Origin: Cacajao melanocephalus
Lineage: Eukaryota; Chordata; Mammalia; Primates; Pitheciidae
Direction: 5' to 3'
DNA length: 64,000 nt
Assembly (NCBI GenBank): GCA_963573385.1
Contig: CAUYLG010004887.1
Coordinates: 1-64,000, forward strand
Position 1 is the first letter of the stretch. The number at the start of each line of letters is the position of its first letter. Shown here in pieces: positions 50,570 to 63,324 of this stretch. The notes beneath the pieces are model-generated. The model was given only the letters and a program-made list of their open reading frames with translations. It was not told the origin of the DNA and made no database searches. The position numbers were made by a program, and so were the translations under genes.

Positions 50570-51950
50570 TGAATTTACTCAGTTTTTACGTAATGTTCTC
50601 TTTCTGTTCCAAGATCCCACATGAAAAGAAATGCTACATTTGGTCATCATGACTCTTTAGAGCCCTCTTGACTGTGACATTTGCTGATATTCCTTATCTT
50701 TTATGACCTTGACACTTTAGAAGAATATTGGTCAGTTATTGGGTAACATGTTTCTTAATTTGAGTTTTTCTGATATTTTTTTCTCATGATTAGACAGGTA
50801 AGTACGGGATCTTGGAAAACCATAGCGTTTGTAATGTGTCATTTTTATCACATTATATCAAGTGTGCTACTGTCAATATGACATATCACTGATATATATC
50901 ACTTGATCACATGGCTGAGGTAGTGTCAGGTCTCTGCACTACAGTGTTGCCCTTCTCCTCTCCCCTCCCCTGCCCACTTTTTATACTATACTATTTGGAA
51001 GAAAGCCATGAGCAACCCACATTTAAGGGACTGAGGAGTTATGCTCCATCTTCTTGAGAAGAAAGTAACTACACACATTCTTTGAAATTCTTTATGGCAG
51101 AATTGTCTATTCTCATTTATTTTTAAATTTGTTTAACAAATTGTTTATATTAGTAAGAACTCACATGTATTTATTTTGTGCTTTGGGTTATATTCCAATA
51201 CATTTTATTTATTTTGTTGTTCAGAATGTTCCACTTTTGGCCATTGGGAGCTCTCCCTGTTGGCTTCCGTGTGCTCTGACATAACCCCATTGTTTGTTTT
51301 TTTCTTTAGTCCTTCCTTGCTTTCTGACCTTATAAGATGCTCTAGGATTATCTTGTATATTTTTTTGTTCTAGCCTTATAATCTGCCATTTCTCCCAGGA
51401 GTCCTGGTTTCTTTTATCTGAGAATGGTATTTGAAACCAAAGTTTGGGTGCTAGGCATGCTCTTTGCTAAGGAGTTATCATTGACTCTAGGCCCTTTCAG
51501 TGGAATGAGGTTGGAAATATATGTATATATTTACTTCCTAGAGAGACATATTTATAATTATTTTTACATTAATCCATCTGTATCTAAGTTAATCTAGAGA
51601 TAAGTTCACACTGATATTTTCAGCTCCAATTCAGTATTCTATGATTCAATCTAGCCTTCTCCTTTTCCTCATTTGTAACCTCCAAATCCAACAGTGAGAA
51701 ATCTAGCTCCAAAGAGCTGTCATCAATTTACTTATTTATTCAATCTCATCATTTATACATAGTATGTTGAATTGTCAATCTGTACTCTTATGAGAAGTAA
51801 CTTTACCAACTAGAGTACAGTGCTTATAGACAGTTTCTCTTGTCTTTAGTCTTATAATCTCCATTCATTTTCAAAATACTTAGGTCAGTACTTTTTTTCC
51901 TCTTCTTTAGTGAGGTATGTCATATATTTGTAATACAGTTAGACTCATTT
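50570..51950. mobile_element. Ancient L1M-type relic
   Basis: 'gactctttagagccctcttg', 'ttttatgaccttgacacttt', 'tctgccatttctcccaggag' and 'tctaggccctttcagtgga' recall the non-coding part of an old L1M family. Orientation and subfamily cannot be set by eye. Confidence 0.5.
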
Positions 51951-52574
51951 GACACAGTCTGTGCTCAATCTTGGGATCACCAAACCTCATAATTGATTTT
52001 TTGAAATTTGTACATATAAAAAATGCATTAAGATTCACTTTTTGTACTGTAATGTCTCATGAGTTTTGACAAATTCATAGTGCTATGTATCCAACACAGC
52101 AGTATCATGGAGAATAGTTTCACCACCCTAAGAAATCTCATATACTTCACATATTTTATTGTACCCACCTACCTTGCAGTTCTCTAGCAACCACTGATCT
52201 GTTTTCTGTCTCTATATTTTTGCTTTTTCCAGGACACTATGTAAGTGAAATCATATAATATGTGTTGTTTTTAGCCTGGTTCTTTTACTTAGCAACACAC
52301 ATTTAAGATTCATCTATGTATTTTCTTGGGTTGAGAATTCATTCCTTTGTATACCACTAAGTAGTATTCTATTATATAGATACATTACATTTTACATTAC
52401 ATATATTACATTAACCATTCACTTTTTGAAGGACATCTTGTTTGCTTCCAGTTTTAGTAATTCCGAATAAAGTTCCTATAAGCATCTGTGGGCTGGGTTT
52501 TGTGTGAACATAAATTTTCAGATCAGCTGGATAGATACATAGGAAAACAATTGATGGTTTGTATAGCAAGACTA

Positions 52575-52965
52575 TGTTTAGCTTTGTAAAAAAGAACCAT
52601 GCTGAAAGAATTAAAAGCAAGAACTTGAACAAAAATTCATACACCAGCATTAATAGCAGAAGCCCAAAAGTGGAAACAAGCTAAGTGTAAGTGTCCATCA
52701 GCAGATACATTTTAAAAATGTGGTATTAATATATGCATTCAATGGAATATTATGTAGTCTTAAAAAGAAGGACATTCTGATACATTCTACAACATAAATG
52801 AAGCTTGAAGATATTATTGGGAAGATGAAAAAAGTTCTGGAGGTGGACAGTGTTGATGGTTGCACAATAATGTCATTAAAACGCACACTTAAACACAGTA
52901 AAAATGGTGTTATTTTATGTAGATTTTACCACAATTGAAAAATATCTCATCTAAAAAACAAAAAC
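52575..52965 (+). mobile_element. L1M 3' end inserted in the minus-strand L1M, internally deleted
   Basis: 'gaagcccaaaagtggaaaca', 'cagtcttaaaaagaagg'-type and 'gttctggaggtggacagtgt' blocks and a terminal poly-A-like run. At about 52817 it jumps over roughly 200 bp normally found between 'gaagatatta' and 'gatgaaaaaagttctgg'. Confidence 0.82.
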
Positions 52966-53586
52966 TGAAAAGCTGCCATGTTTTCCTCCAGAATGATGTA
53001 CCATTTTGTGTTCCCACCAGCCATGAATGAGGGTTCCTGTTGATCTATATCCTCACCGCATTTGATATTCTGAGTTTGTTGTTGTTTTAGCTATTCCAGT
53101 AGGTGCGTAGTGATACTGCATTGTTGTTTTAATTTGCATTTTTCTAATAGCATATGATGTTGAGCATGATTTCATGTGCTTATTTTCCATGTGTACATCC
53201 CACTGGTCATGTGTTTGATAGATATTTTGCTCATTTTTCAGTTAGGCTGTTTTCTTCTTGCAGAGTTTTAAATTCCTTTGTACAGTCTGGATACAAGTCC
53301 TTTGTCAGATACTTGATTTGCAAATATTTCCTCTCTTTTGTGGCTTTTCATTTAATTCTAGTAATAGTGTATTTCTGAGTAGAATTTTTTATTTTAGTAA
53401 CCTACACTTCTCTATTTTTTCTTTCATGGATCATGCTTCAGTTTTATATCTAAGAAGTCATTTCTAAACGAGTGTTAGATGGGTTTTCTTCTAGAAGTTT
53501 AAATTTTGCATTTTACATTTAGTTCTGTATTCATTTGGAGTTATTTTTTGTGTAAGTTGTGAGGTCTGTGTATACACACGCAAGTG

Positions 53587-53609
53587 CACACACACACACA
53601 CACACACTA
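53587..53609. repeat. (CA)n microsatellite in the L1M
   Basis: About eleven CA units inside ORF2-derived sequence. Confidence 0.95.
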
Positions 53610-54630
53610 TGGCATATGGATGCCCAATTTTTCCAGCACCATTTGTTGAAAAGACTACCCTTTCTCTATCGAATTGTGTTTGCACCTTTGTCAAAAATAA
53701 GCTGACTATATTTATGTGGTATCTTTATCCTTTCCATTGTGTCTATTTCACCAGTACCATGCTCTCTAATGGAAGTGTAAGGCATAGTATGTTTTAAAAT
53801 TGAATAGTGTTTACCCTCCAAATTTTTTCTTCTGGATTTTCCATATTGTGTGGCTGTTTAGGTCTTTTGCTTTTTGTATTAATTTTAGAATAAATTACCA
53901 AAAAAAGCTAGCTGGGAATTTGATTGGGGTTGAGTTGATTCTATAGATCAAGTTGGGAAGAAATGATTCTTCCGATGCATAAATATAGAATATCTTTCCA
54001 TTTGTTTAGATCTCTTAGAAATGTCTTTTATCAGTGCTTGTAGTGTTCTGCAAATGGATCCTGAACCTACTTTGTTGATTTATACCTAAATATTTCACTT
54101 TTTTGTAATATTGTAAATGTTATTTGTAAAATTTTAAATTTCAATTGTTCATTTGCTGATATATAGGAAAGCACCTTATTTTTGTATGTTGAACTTGTAT
54201 CCTGTGGCCTTGCTTTACTCACCAATTAGTTACAAGAGTTTTTTTTCATTGTTGTTTGTATGTTTTTTTGTAGACTCTTTAGGGATTTCTACATAGATAT
54301 CATGTCATTTGTGAATTTCTTCCATTTCTTTGTTTCTAATGTGTATGACTTTTCTACTCTTGCCTTATTTTGCTCTCTAGGATTTCCATTGTAATAAAAA
54401 AAAATGTGGAGAGAGAGTATATCCTTGCTATGTTTCCAGACTTACGAAGAAAGCATTCAGTTTCTTTAGCTACAGGGTTTCTTGTTTTGTTTTGTTTTAA
54501 AAATATATCTTTTACTAGAATAAAGAAGTTCTCTTTATTCTATTTTGTTTGTAAATCATAAATTAATGTTAAATTTGATGTATTTCTCCATTATTGATAT
54601 GAAAATGTTATTTTTCTTATGCAGTCTGTT

Positions 54631-54875
54631 AATGGAATATTATCTAGTCTTAAAAAGAAGGACACTCTGACACATTCTACAACAATAATAAAGCTTGAAG
54701 ATATTATGCTAAGTAAAATGAGCCAATCACAAAAGAACAAATACTATATGATTCCACTTATATGAGGTACCTAGAGAAGTGAGATTCATAGAAACAGAAA
54801 ATAGGACAGTGGCTACCAGTAGCTGGAGGAAGAAAGGAATTGGCTGTTACTGCTTAATGGGTACAGAACATGTTG
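54631..54875 (+). mobile_element. Internal L1M piece, partner of 52575-52965
   Basis: 54631-54707 repeats 52741-52816, and 54708-54875 supplies the part missing there ('tgctaagtaaaatgagcc', 'tatgattccacttatatgag', 'ggctgttactgcttaatggg'). It has neither an L1 3' end nor a poly-A, so it is not a normal retroposition product. Confidence 0.8.
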
Positions 54876-55555
54876 GTAAAAATTTGTTTTTAAAATTTTG
54901 GTAAAAAGCCTTTTTTGTCTAATTTATGAGATACATTCACTTATAGTTTTCTTGCTTATTATGTCTTTATCTGATTTTTATATTAGGATTGTACTGGCTT
55001 GATAAAATGAGTTGGGAAGTGTTCTTTTTGTCTTTTATTTCATTAAAGAGATTGTGGATAAATTGTATAATTTATTTCTTAAATATTTGGTAGAATTCAC
55101 CAGTAAAACTACCTGGATCTGGCAGTTTATTATCGGAACGTTGTAAACTATGAACTTAATTTTGTTACTAGTTATGGTGCTAGTCAGATTATCTGTTTCT
55201 CGTTGAGTGAGTGATGATAGTTCATGTCATTTGAGACATTGGTCCATTTCATCTATATAAAATTAGTGGGCATAGAGTTGTTACCAGTATTTCCTTGTTA
55301 TCCTTTTAATGTCCTTGGGAGCAGCAGTGATGACCCCTTTTTTACTCCTGACGGTGGTAATTTGAATCTTTTTCTTTTTCAGGTTTAGCCTGTCTAGAGA
55401 CTTACCAATTTTTACTGATCTTTTCAAAGAAGCACTTTTTGGTTTTATTTTCTCTATTGTTTTTCTGGTTTAACTTTTGTTGATTTCTGTTCTTTTTTTT
55501 TTTTAATATAATTTCCTTTCTTCTGCTTTAATTTGTTCTTCTTCCTCTACTTTCC

Positions 55556-55819
55556 TTAGGTGGGTGAATCTAAATCTTTCTCTTTTTTAATAAATGTATG
55601 TAAAGGTATAACTTTCCCTCTAATCACTGCTTTTGCTACATCCCACACATTTTGATAAGTTTTATTTTTACTTAAAGTATTTAAAAATTTCTTTTGACAT
55701 TTCTTTTTGATCAAACCATTATTTAGAAGCATGGTGCTTAATCTCCAAATATTCTGGCATTTTCCAGCTATCTTTTTGTTATTAATTTCTAGTTTAATTT
55801 TGTTGTAGTCTGAGAGCAT
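55556..55819 (-). pseudogene. L1M ORF2 remnant (87 codons open)
   Basis: Minus-strand frame with LSDYNKIKLEINNKK, NVWDVAKAVIRGK and FIKKEKDL, which matches the ORF2 region between the endonuclease and reverse transcriptase domains. Fossil, no function expected. Confidence 0.85.
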
Positions 55820-55929
55820 ATTTTATATGATTTACATTATTTTAAAAATGTATGGTATATTTTATGGCCCAGAATATTATCTATTTTGATGGATATTCCA
55901 TGTGTTGAGCATTTTCTCATGTGTTTGTT

Positions 55930-56256
55930 GGTCAAACTCTTACAAATAAAATCAAAGAACAGAAAAATATAAACAATGAAATGAAGGCAGAAATAAAGAT
56001 GTTCTTCAAAACCAACAAGAACAAAGACACAACATTCCAGAATATCTGGGACACATTTAAAGCAGTATCTAGAGGAAAATATACAGCAATAAATGCCCAC
56101 ATGAGAAGCAAGGAAAGATCTAGAATCGATACCCTATCATCAAAATTGAAAGAGCTAGAGGAGCAAGATCAAAAAAACTCAAAACCTAGCAGAAGACAAG
56201 AAATAACTAAGATCAGAGCAGAACCGAAGGAGATAGAGACACAAAAAACCCTTCAG
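55930..56256 (+). pseudogene. Younger L1 ORF2 remnant, opposite strand
   Basis: Plus-strand frame (open across 55921-56325) with [49 protein letters not shown] and ETQKTLQK. These match the ORF2 region between endonuclease and reverse transcriptase of a younger L1 than its neighbour. Homology stops at about 56256 without the reverse transcriptase domain and without an L1 3' end. Confidence 0.9.
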
Positions 56257-57819
56257 AAAAAATATATATTTAAAAGAATTAGTGCTAATTCCAAAAGCAC
56301 TTTGAAACACATAGTGAAAGAGTAGACACGCTACAGGCTGAAGACTTGAAGAAGCAACTCCTCTTTATCCTTCTTATTTGGCACATTTTCCCAAATAAGA
56401 TGTTTTTGTTTGTGGAAATATAACCTGCATTTAAAGTTGTTCCATATGGTATTCACTGACTAGAAAGTGTGTCTAATAAATTAGTGAATGCATTCTTGCT
56501 TGAAACTGTAATGTTGAAATACCACATCTTAAAGTACACTAACTTAGTGTTCTTTTAGGTGAAAAAAGTCATTATACCAAAAAGGAAAAGTAGTTGTGTC
56601 CAGAAAATGGTATGGTTTTTCGAGAGCTTTTATGGCAAAACATCATTAACTAAACAATGCCTATGTGAGGTAATTCTGTAATTAGTTATAGATTATATTT
56701 CTTTTAAACTCTGGAATCTGTTAATTTGTAACGATATTTCTTCCAGAGCAATGTAAAAATCACAGCACATTTTCCTTTTTCTCAGCTTTGCCCTTAGCCT
56801 CCACCAATGCCCCTGGGGCAACTGTCTGAAAGTTTAGTTCATATTATTGATTGTTTTTTCTTTTCATAATAAATACTTATTTAGGCCTAACAACAAGTAT
56901 TTCTCACTACTTTGCCATTTCTTCACACATACTCTTGCATCTTTCTGGATTCATTTTCTTTCCTGATTGTAGTTCATCCTCTGATTAGTAGTTATTTTCA
57001 GACACAGTCTATAATTTATAGAATTCCTGAGTCCAAAATCACCTTTAAATGACAATATTTGTGGGGATAGAATTCTGGAATCAAAGTATTGTCTTCAGCA
57101 CTTTCAAGATATTACTCTATTACCTTCTTGTATCCAATATTGATGATAATGAATCTAGCACTATCTGAATTCTTGAAGTAGCTTCTGAGGCAAAGATGTG
57201 AGAATAAGTAGTTCATCTGGGAGGTGATCCCAGGAAACCCTAATAAGAAATCAAGATAGGAAAGGAAGGGGAGGAAGCCCAAAAAGGTGTGAATGATCAA
57301 GCTGGTTACCACTGAGGCAAATGGGACTTAGTCTCCTGAACAGGTCTGGGAAACAAAGTAGAATTTTTGCTTCAGAATTAGCCCACTCTAAACGTAAGAA
57401 AGCTGAAATGTTTACATTCCAACTCTTTTTCACCCATTGATTTAGGATTTCTTCTAGGGAAGCATCAATTCTTGTTTTCTAATCATTGCATTTAAGGCTA
57501 CCAAGTATGGCAGAGAATTAATGGCAATTGCTAGAGTATATTACCTTTTCCTCTCTTGGTATGTGTTACAATTTTCTCTTTATGGTTGATATCCTGATGT
57601 GTATCTATAATATGTCAGTATAGCATTGATGGTGGTGGTGTTGTGTGTATTTTAGTCCTGCTTTGTCATCTCTTGCTATTTAAAGATGTGTGGATTTCTT
57701 TAGTACTTAGAATTATCAGTCTTTCTTTTTTTGGAATATTACTTTTTCTTCATCCTCTCTATTTTCTCTTTCAAAGCTATATGTTGGGACTGCTGTTCTA
57801 TCTTCATAATAGTTTGTGC
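56257..57819. other. Mostly unrecognised DNA
   Basis: AT-rich DNA. 57590-57820 may be more of the following L1M. No gene signal. Confidence 0.4.
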
Positions 57820-58680
57820 ATATTTAAAATTAGGTTATTTTCTTATGAAATATTTGATATATTGATACATGTTGGATGCAAGTCATTTATTAGATATGTT
57901 ATTTGAAAATATATTCTCCCAGTCTGTGGCTTGTTTCTTCATTGTCTTAACAGCATTATTTATTTTTAGGGCTTTTTCTTTTTTGTTTTAAGAAAATTAT
58001 TCAATGAGCAGGAGTTCTTAATTGTGCTGAAGTCCAATTTAGCAATTTCTAAATGGTTTCTCCCCTTACTGTTGTATCAAAGAAAGCCTTTCTCCTATGT
58101 TTTTATTGAGGAATTTTATAGTTTGGGCATTGTATTTAGGACTATAATTCACTGTGGGTTAATTTTTGAAAGATATGAATCAAAATTCATTTTTAATATA
58201 TTGATATTAACTTTTTTCTAGCACCATTTTTTGAAGTTGTTTTTTAGCACCATTTGTTGAAGTGACTGTTTATCCATCACAAAGCAGATTTTTCTTCTTT
58301 TCTGAAAGTCAACTAATTACATATATAGGAGTCCATTTCTTGTTTATCTATTCTTTTACATTAATCATCTATCTTAACACCAATGTCAAACTTTTTTGAT
58401 TTCTGTAGCTTTATAATAAATCTTGATGTCAAGTAATAGAGTTTTTCAACTTTGTTATTTTTCAAAGTTGTTTTAGCAATTCTCGGTCCTTTGCATTTCT
58501 ATAAGAATTTGAGAAACAGCCTTTCCATTTCTACTAAAAAGACTTCTGGAAATTGGATTGGAATTATATAGAATATATAGTCAAATTTGGGGAGAATTGA
58601 CATCCAAATAATACTGAGTCTTCAGATCCATGAGTAAAGTATACCTCTTCATTTACATCTGTCTTTAAGTGTCTCTCAAA
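57820..58680 (-). mobile_element. L1M ORF2 fragment
   Basis: Reverse ORF2: 'atgttggatgcaagtcattt', 'ccatttgttgaagtgactg', 'agcaattctcggtcctttgc' and 'gagaattgacatccaaataa'. Truncated on both sides. Confidence 0.82.
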
Positions 58681-58689
58681 TTTAGGAAG

Positions 58690-60890
58690 GAAAATTCCTC
58701 AACATGATGAAAAACCTATAGCTGACTTCATCCAAAATGGTGAGAGACTGAATGCATGGATGTTGCTTTTGCCATTTTTAACATTGTATGAGACATCTTA
58801 ACTAATGTGATAAAGTGAGAAGAAGAAGTAGAAGTGAACAGATTGAAAACTAATAAGAAAGACTGAATTTATTTGCAGACAACATGATCATCTAAGTAGA
58901 AAATCCAAGAAATCTACAAAAAGCTAATATGAACTAATAATTGATTTCAATAACATGGCAGAATATTACCTCAATATAAAAAATAATTGCACTGGCCAGA
59001 TGCAGTGGCTCACACTTGTAATCCCAGCACTTTGGGAGGTGGAGGCAGGCGGATTGCTTGAGGCCAGGAGTTGGAGACCAGCCTGGCTAACATGGTGAAA
59101 CCCTGTCTCTACAAAAATTAGCCTGGCGTGGTGGTGCATGCCTGTAATCCCAGCTACTCAGGAGGCTGAGGCACAAGAATCACTTGAACCCAGGAAGTGG
59201 AGGTTGCAGTGAACCAAGATGATGCCACAGCACTCCAGTCTGGGCAACAGAGTGAGACTCTGTTTCAAAATAAATAAATAAATAAAGATACCATTTGTAA
59301 TATCATAAATATTAATTATTTATCAATAAATATAAGACAATTTGTACAAGAGCTGCACATTGAAAACTACAAAATACTATGAGAGAATTGCATCTGGAGA
59401 CTGAAAGGCATTATAATGCCATCCAGAATTAATTTATAAATATAATGATAATTTATATCATTATGGATATAATGATAATATATATAGATAATTAATTTAT
59501 AGATATAATGCAGTCCAATCTCAATCAAAATACCAGCAGGAAAAAAAAAGATATTGACAAAATGATTCTAAATTTTATAAAAATTTGAAGGACAGAATGG
59601 TCAAGACTATTTTGGAAATAATGGTCATTAGAATACATAACCTGTTAGCAAGATTTACTTTTCAGCTACAGTAATTAAAACAGTGTGATAGACATTAGTT
59701 TAATGTGGTAGAATAGAAAGTCCAGATACAGTCTTACACCTACACGGCTAACTAATTTTCAACAAGTGTGACAAGGTAATTCCATAAGGGAAAGAAAATT
59801 CTTTTCAACAAAAGGTGCTGAAACAACTGGACATCCCTTTGGGAAAAAAAATGAACCTCAATCCTTTTCTCACACTATATATAATACATAGATAATCACA
59901 GATCATAGAAACAAAATTACAAGCTGAAACAGTAAAACTTATAGAAAAATTTAATGGAGATAATTTTTGTGACCTTGATATCTTTGTGTGTTATCAAGTT
60001 TTCTTTATAGTACATAAAAAGGATGAATCATATAAGGAAAAATATGATAAATAGACTTCATAAAAATTAAGAAATAGAGTGTTTTGAAAATGAAAAGGCA
60101 AATCATACCCTGGGAAAGAATTTGTGAAACATATCAGTTAAAGGACTTGTGTTCAGAATAAAGGACTCTTAAAATATTAAGTAAAAATGTTTTTTTTTTA
60201 AAGGGCAAATGATTTGAACAGTTACTTCACCAAAGAGTGTTTATAGCTAAATAAGAACATGAAAAGATGCTAAACATTTCTACAAAGTAGAAATGCAAAT
60301 TAAAACCCGAGTAAAATACTATTACATATCCAGTAGAACAGCTAAAAGAAAAAGACCAAGAATCTAAGCATTGGCAAGGTTGTGAAGTTGCCAGACCTCT
60401 CACACAATTTCTGGTATGAACAAAAAGTTATGCAACCACTTTAAGAAACACATGACAGTTTCTAATAAAATGAAGCATACTTTTACCATCATCCATCCAG
60501 TGTTTACACTCTGAGTATTCAAGGGAAATGAAAACATATCTGTCAAAAGACTTGTGCCCAAATGTTCACATACATTTTATTATAATAGCTAAAATCTGGA
60601 TAAAACAGATATATATCAACTGGTTAAATTATAAACACATAGAGCATATCAATTCAAAAGATACTACTCAGAAGTATGAAAGCCCAAACTATTGAAGTAA
60701 TTAATGACACGACAAATCTTGAAAGCATTGTGCTAAGTAAAAGAAGCTTGATTCAAAAGATTACATATTGTATGATTCTATTGAAATAAGATTCCAGGAA
60801 AGGCAAAACTATAATGACAGCAAGCAATTCAGTGGTTGCTCGTGGCTGGAATGGGATAGAGAGGGTGGACTTGACTACAAAGAAATAAAG
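58690..60890 (+). mobile_element. L1M ORF2 to 3' region, split by an Alu
   Basis: Plus-strand L1M starts in the reverse transcriptase region ('catccaaaatggtgagagac', 'tatttgcagacaacatgatc'). After the Alu it continues to the ORF2 C-terminal part ('ggcaaggttgtgaagttgcc') and the 3' region ('gtgctaagtaaaagaagctt'). Many stops. Confidence 0.85.
58994..59286 (+). mobile_element. Alu SINE in the L1M
   Basis: Dimeric Alu from 'ggccagatgcagtggctcac' to 'agagtgagactctgtttca' with an (AATA)n tail. AluS/J-like. Confidence 0.96.
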
Positions 60891-61088
60891 GGCCATTTTT
60901 TTTGCAGGAAAAAGCTAAAAGTAATATAATAAATCAATTCAAATAATTTTCTTACATTAAAATCAGAAGTCACTCTACGAGGAGACTCTTCTGAATAGTC
61001 TAGCTGTGTTCTTTGCTCCAGACCAAAGTACTCATATATTTTCTGGTTTCTTTGTTGCCTTTTTCTTGAGGTTAAAAATTAATTTTTT

Positions 61089-61390
61089 GGCCAGGTGCAG
61101 TGGTTAATCCCTGTAATCCCAGCGTTTTGAGAGGCCAAAGCAGAAGGGTCACCTAAAGCTAGGAGTTCTAGATGGTCCTGGGAAACATATCAAGACCCCA
61201 TCTCTAAAAATAAAAATAATAAAATATCTGGGAATGGTGGTGCATGCCTATAGTCCTAGCTACTGAGGAGGCTGAAGTGGGAGGATTGCTTGAGCCCAGG
61301 GGTTTGAGGCTGCAGTGAGTTACGACTGTATCACTGCATTCCAGCCTGGGCAGCATAGTAAGACCCTGTCTCTAAAAAAAAAAAAAAAAA
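61089..61390 (+). mobile_element. Alu SINE (old, J-like)
   Basis: Dimeric Alu from 'ggccaggtgcagtggttaat' to 'gcatagtaagaccctgtctc' and a long A-tail. Many diagnostic-looking differences suggest AluJ. Confidence 0.95.
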
Positions 61391-62443
61391 GAATTTTTCT
61401 TTATTGGCAAAGGACCTTTGAAATCTCAGTCTTCATATAAACAAATTCTAGTATTCTCATTTTTCCGTCTCTTTGAGGAGACAGTATGCGGGGGCAGTTT
61501 GTGGCTGAGCTGGTTAAGTCCTCCTTCCCCTGCACCACTCAGCTGCCTGCTACCTGGGACTCTAGGACTGACTGTAGAAACATCCATCTGACTGAATTTA
61601 GACATGAACCCAAGGAATGAAGGACTTTGTGAATATTTCCCTGACTTGTCTTCACAGCTTGCTTAGACCTGAAATCTGTCTAGCTACTAAAGATTTATAA
61701 CTGTGGAATTAATGGAATTGTGGACTCAAGATATTTCTAACTATGGTAGTGCCAGGATGGAAAAGCAGAGGTGAAAGTAACCATTTTCAGCCATTCACGT
61801 TAGCTCATGCATGTCTCAATGGCTTCATCAGCAACACAGGCACACAGAAGTATTTAAAAGTTTACTTTTATTGGAACATTGTCATCCCACACCTTTTATT
61901 TATTTATTTATTTTACCTTCTATAACTGTCATTTTCAGCATGTGCAGACCATCTCAAGAGAGAGGAAGAAAAATATGCTCCATATATCATATATGATGAC
62001 TGAACCCTGCTAACATCACTCATGGGTGAGACGGGGAATCACAAGGCATGAGTTATCCCTCACCGCCTCATTCATGGAGATAAAAACATAGACATGCCAT
62101 CCCAACATTTAAGCAACATACACATACCAAGAATGGTGAAGAACAATAAATTGTCCCAGTAACTGCTATATTCTTTTTACAATAAAATGGCAGGCTTGAG
62201 GGAAGCAACACGAACCTTTGGGGTAAAATCACCAACCTACCAACTTCAATCTTCATATTTATATGTATACGATAGTTTCCCAGTGTGTTGGTGTTCTAAC
62301 AGCCTTATGGAGCACAGAGAGTCTCTAAACACATCTACTTGCACATGGAATGGGCCGATTCAAGTAATTGTTCCCTGGTTCAAGAGCTGATTTTATTTGA
62401 GGGATTTAGGGAAATGTGAGACATTGCAAACTTTCTGAGCCCC
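61391..62443. other. Unique-looking segment
   Basis: Contains a short (TTTA)n run near 61897-61914. No gene, named repeat or exon recognised. Confidence 0.4.
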
Positions 62444-62461
62444 GCTCTACAAAAGAGCTTT

Positions 62462-62722
62462 ATATTTAGTCTAATCAAGGTATATACAAGGCAATATTAC
62501 TATGTAATTAACTCAAAACAGCACAAGTAATCCATGCATGCTTAAATTTTTATTAACATATTTGTTAAAAATATTTAGATCATGCTGTTTTATGGGCTTA
62601 CTTGAGAGATATAAAATTAAAATGTCAAGATCCTACTGGAGCAACTATTAGTTGCTAAAAGTAATTAATATTACTATTAAATTAGTAATATTACTATGTT
62701 TTATATTACTAAATATAAAATA
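62462..62722 (+). repeat. 261-bp insertion carrying an inverted copy of a nearby segment
   Basis: Flanked by 18-bp direct repeats GCTCTAYAAAAGAGCTTT (62444-62461 and 62723-62740; one difference). The first 190 bp (62462-62651) match the reverse complement of 63325-63517 with about 19 substitutions and two small gaps. The remaining 71 bp are AT-rich and include a hairpin, TAATATTACT with AGTAATATTA (62666-62693). The insertion starts exactly where the homology starts. There is no long poly-A and no L1-endonuclease-like site at the edge. Confidence 0.85.
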
Positions 62723-62740
62723 GCTCTATAAAAGAGCTTT

Positions 62741-63324
62741 GGCTTTGTACCTGTGAGCTCATATTCTTCATATTAACTTAGCACAAATTCTGTGGCACCA
62801 CCCAAGTTACTGTCTATGTACAAGGGCCTGTTCCTGGATGTGAGTATAGGACCTTCATTCAAATGTTTTCTCATATTGTAATGCTGTATATCTGAGCCTC
62901 CGGAGATCATGACAACAGATTCTGATCCTTGTTTAAGATAAGAGCTACCCCAACAAAGTTTACCCCCAAGTTATAATTTCAAGGGAATTTGTGAAGCTGT
63001 GGTGTTAAAATCCCATTAGAGACACGTTAGAGTAATCCAGTGATATTTACTCCAAAAAAATATTTTTTTCTTCCAGGAATAGGTAGCTCTTTAAAGGATG
63101 TTCCTAAAATATTAAACGTATTTCACATTGTCTTGCATGCATCATCCCTGTCATATCTGGGCAAAGCCACAGGGGAACTAAAAATAGAATAATCAAAAGA
63201 CAATCATTCCAGGAAGGTTTTACATATGGACTCTTGTCTGTGGCAAAATCATCTTTCATCCTCAGTGAGACAATTAGAACTACATGGGAACCTTAAGGAC
63301 TGTTAAGATGATTAAGAGCCACAT
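62741..63324. other. Unique spacer between the inverted arms
   Basis: No repeat recognised. It includes CTAAAAATAG near 63178-63187, a MEF2-like motif. No open frame of note. Confidence 0.4.

Larger units (their letters stand above)
51951..55920 (-). mobile_element. Old L1M, about 3.3 kb, minus strand, with inserted L1M pieces
   Basis: From left to right it runs backwards from the L1M 3' UTR ('gttctctagcaaccactgat') through the ORF2 C-terminal part and reverse transcriptase region to sequence just after the endonuclease domain at 55820-55920. Two plus-strand L1M pieces (52575-52965 and 54631-54875) interrupt it. All frames are broken. Confidence 0.85.
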
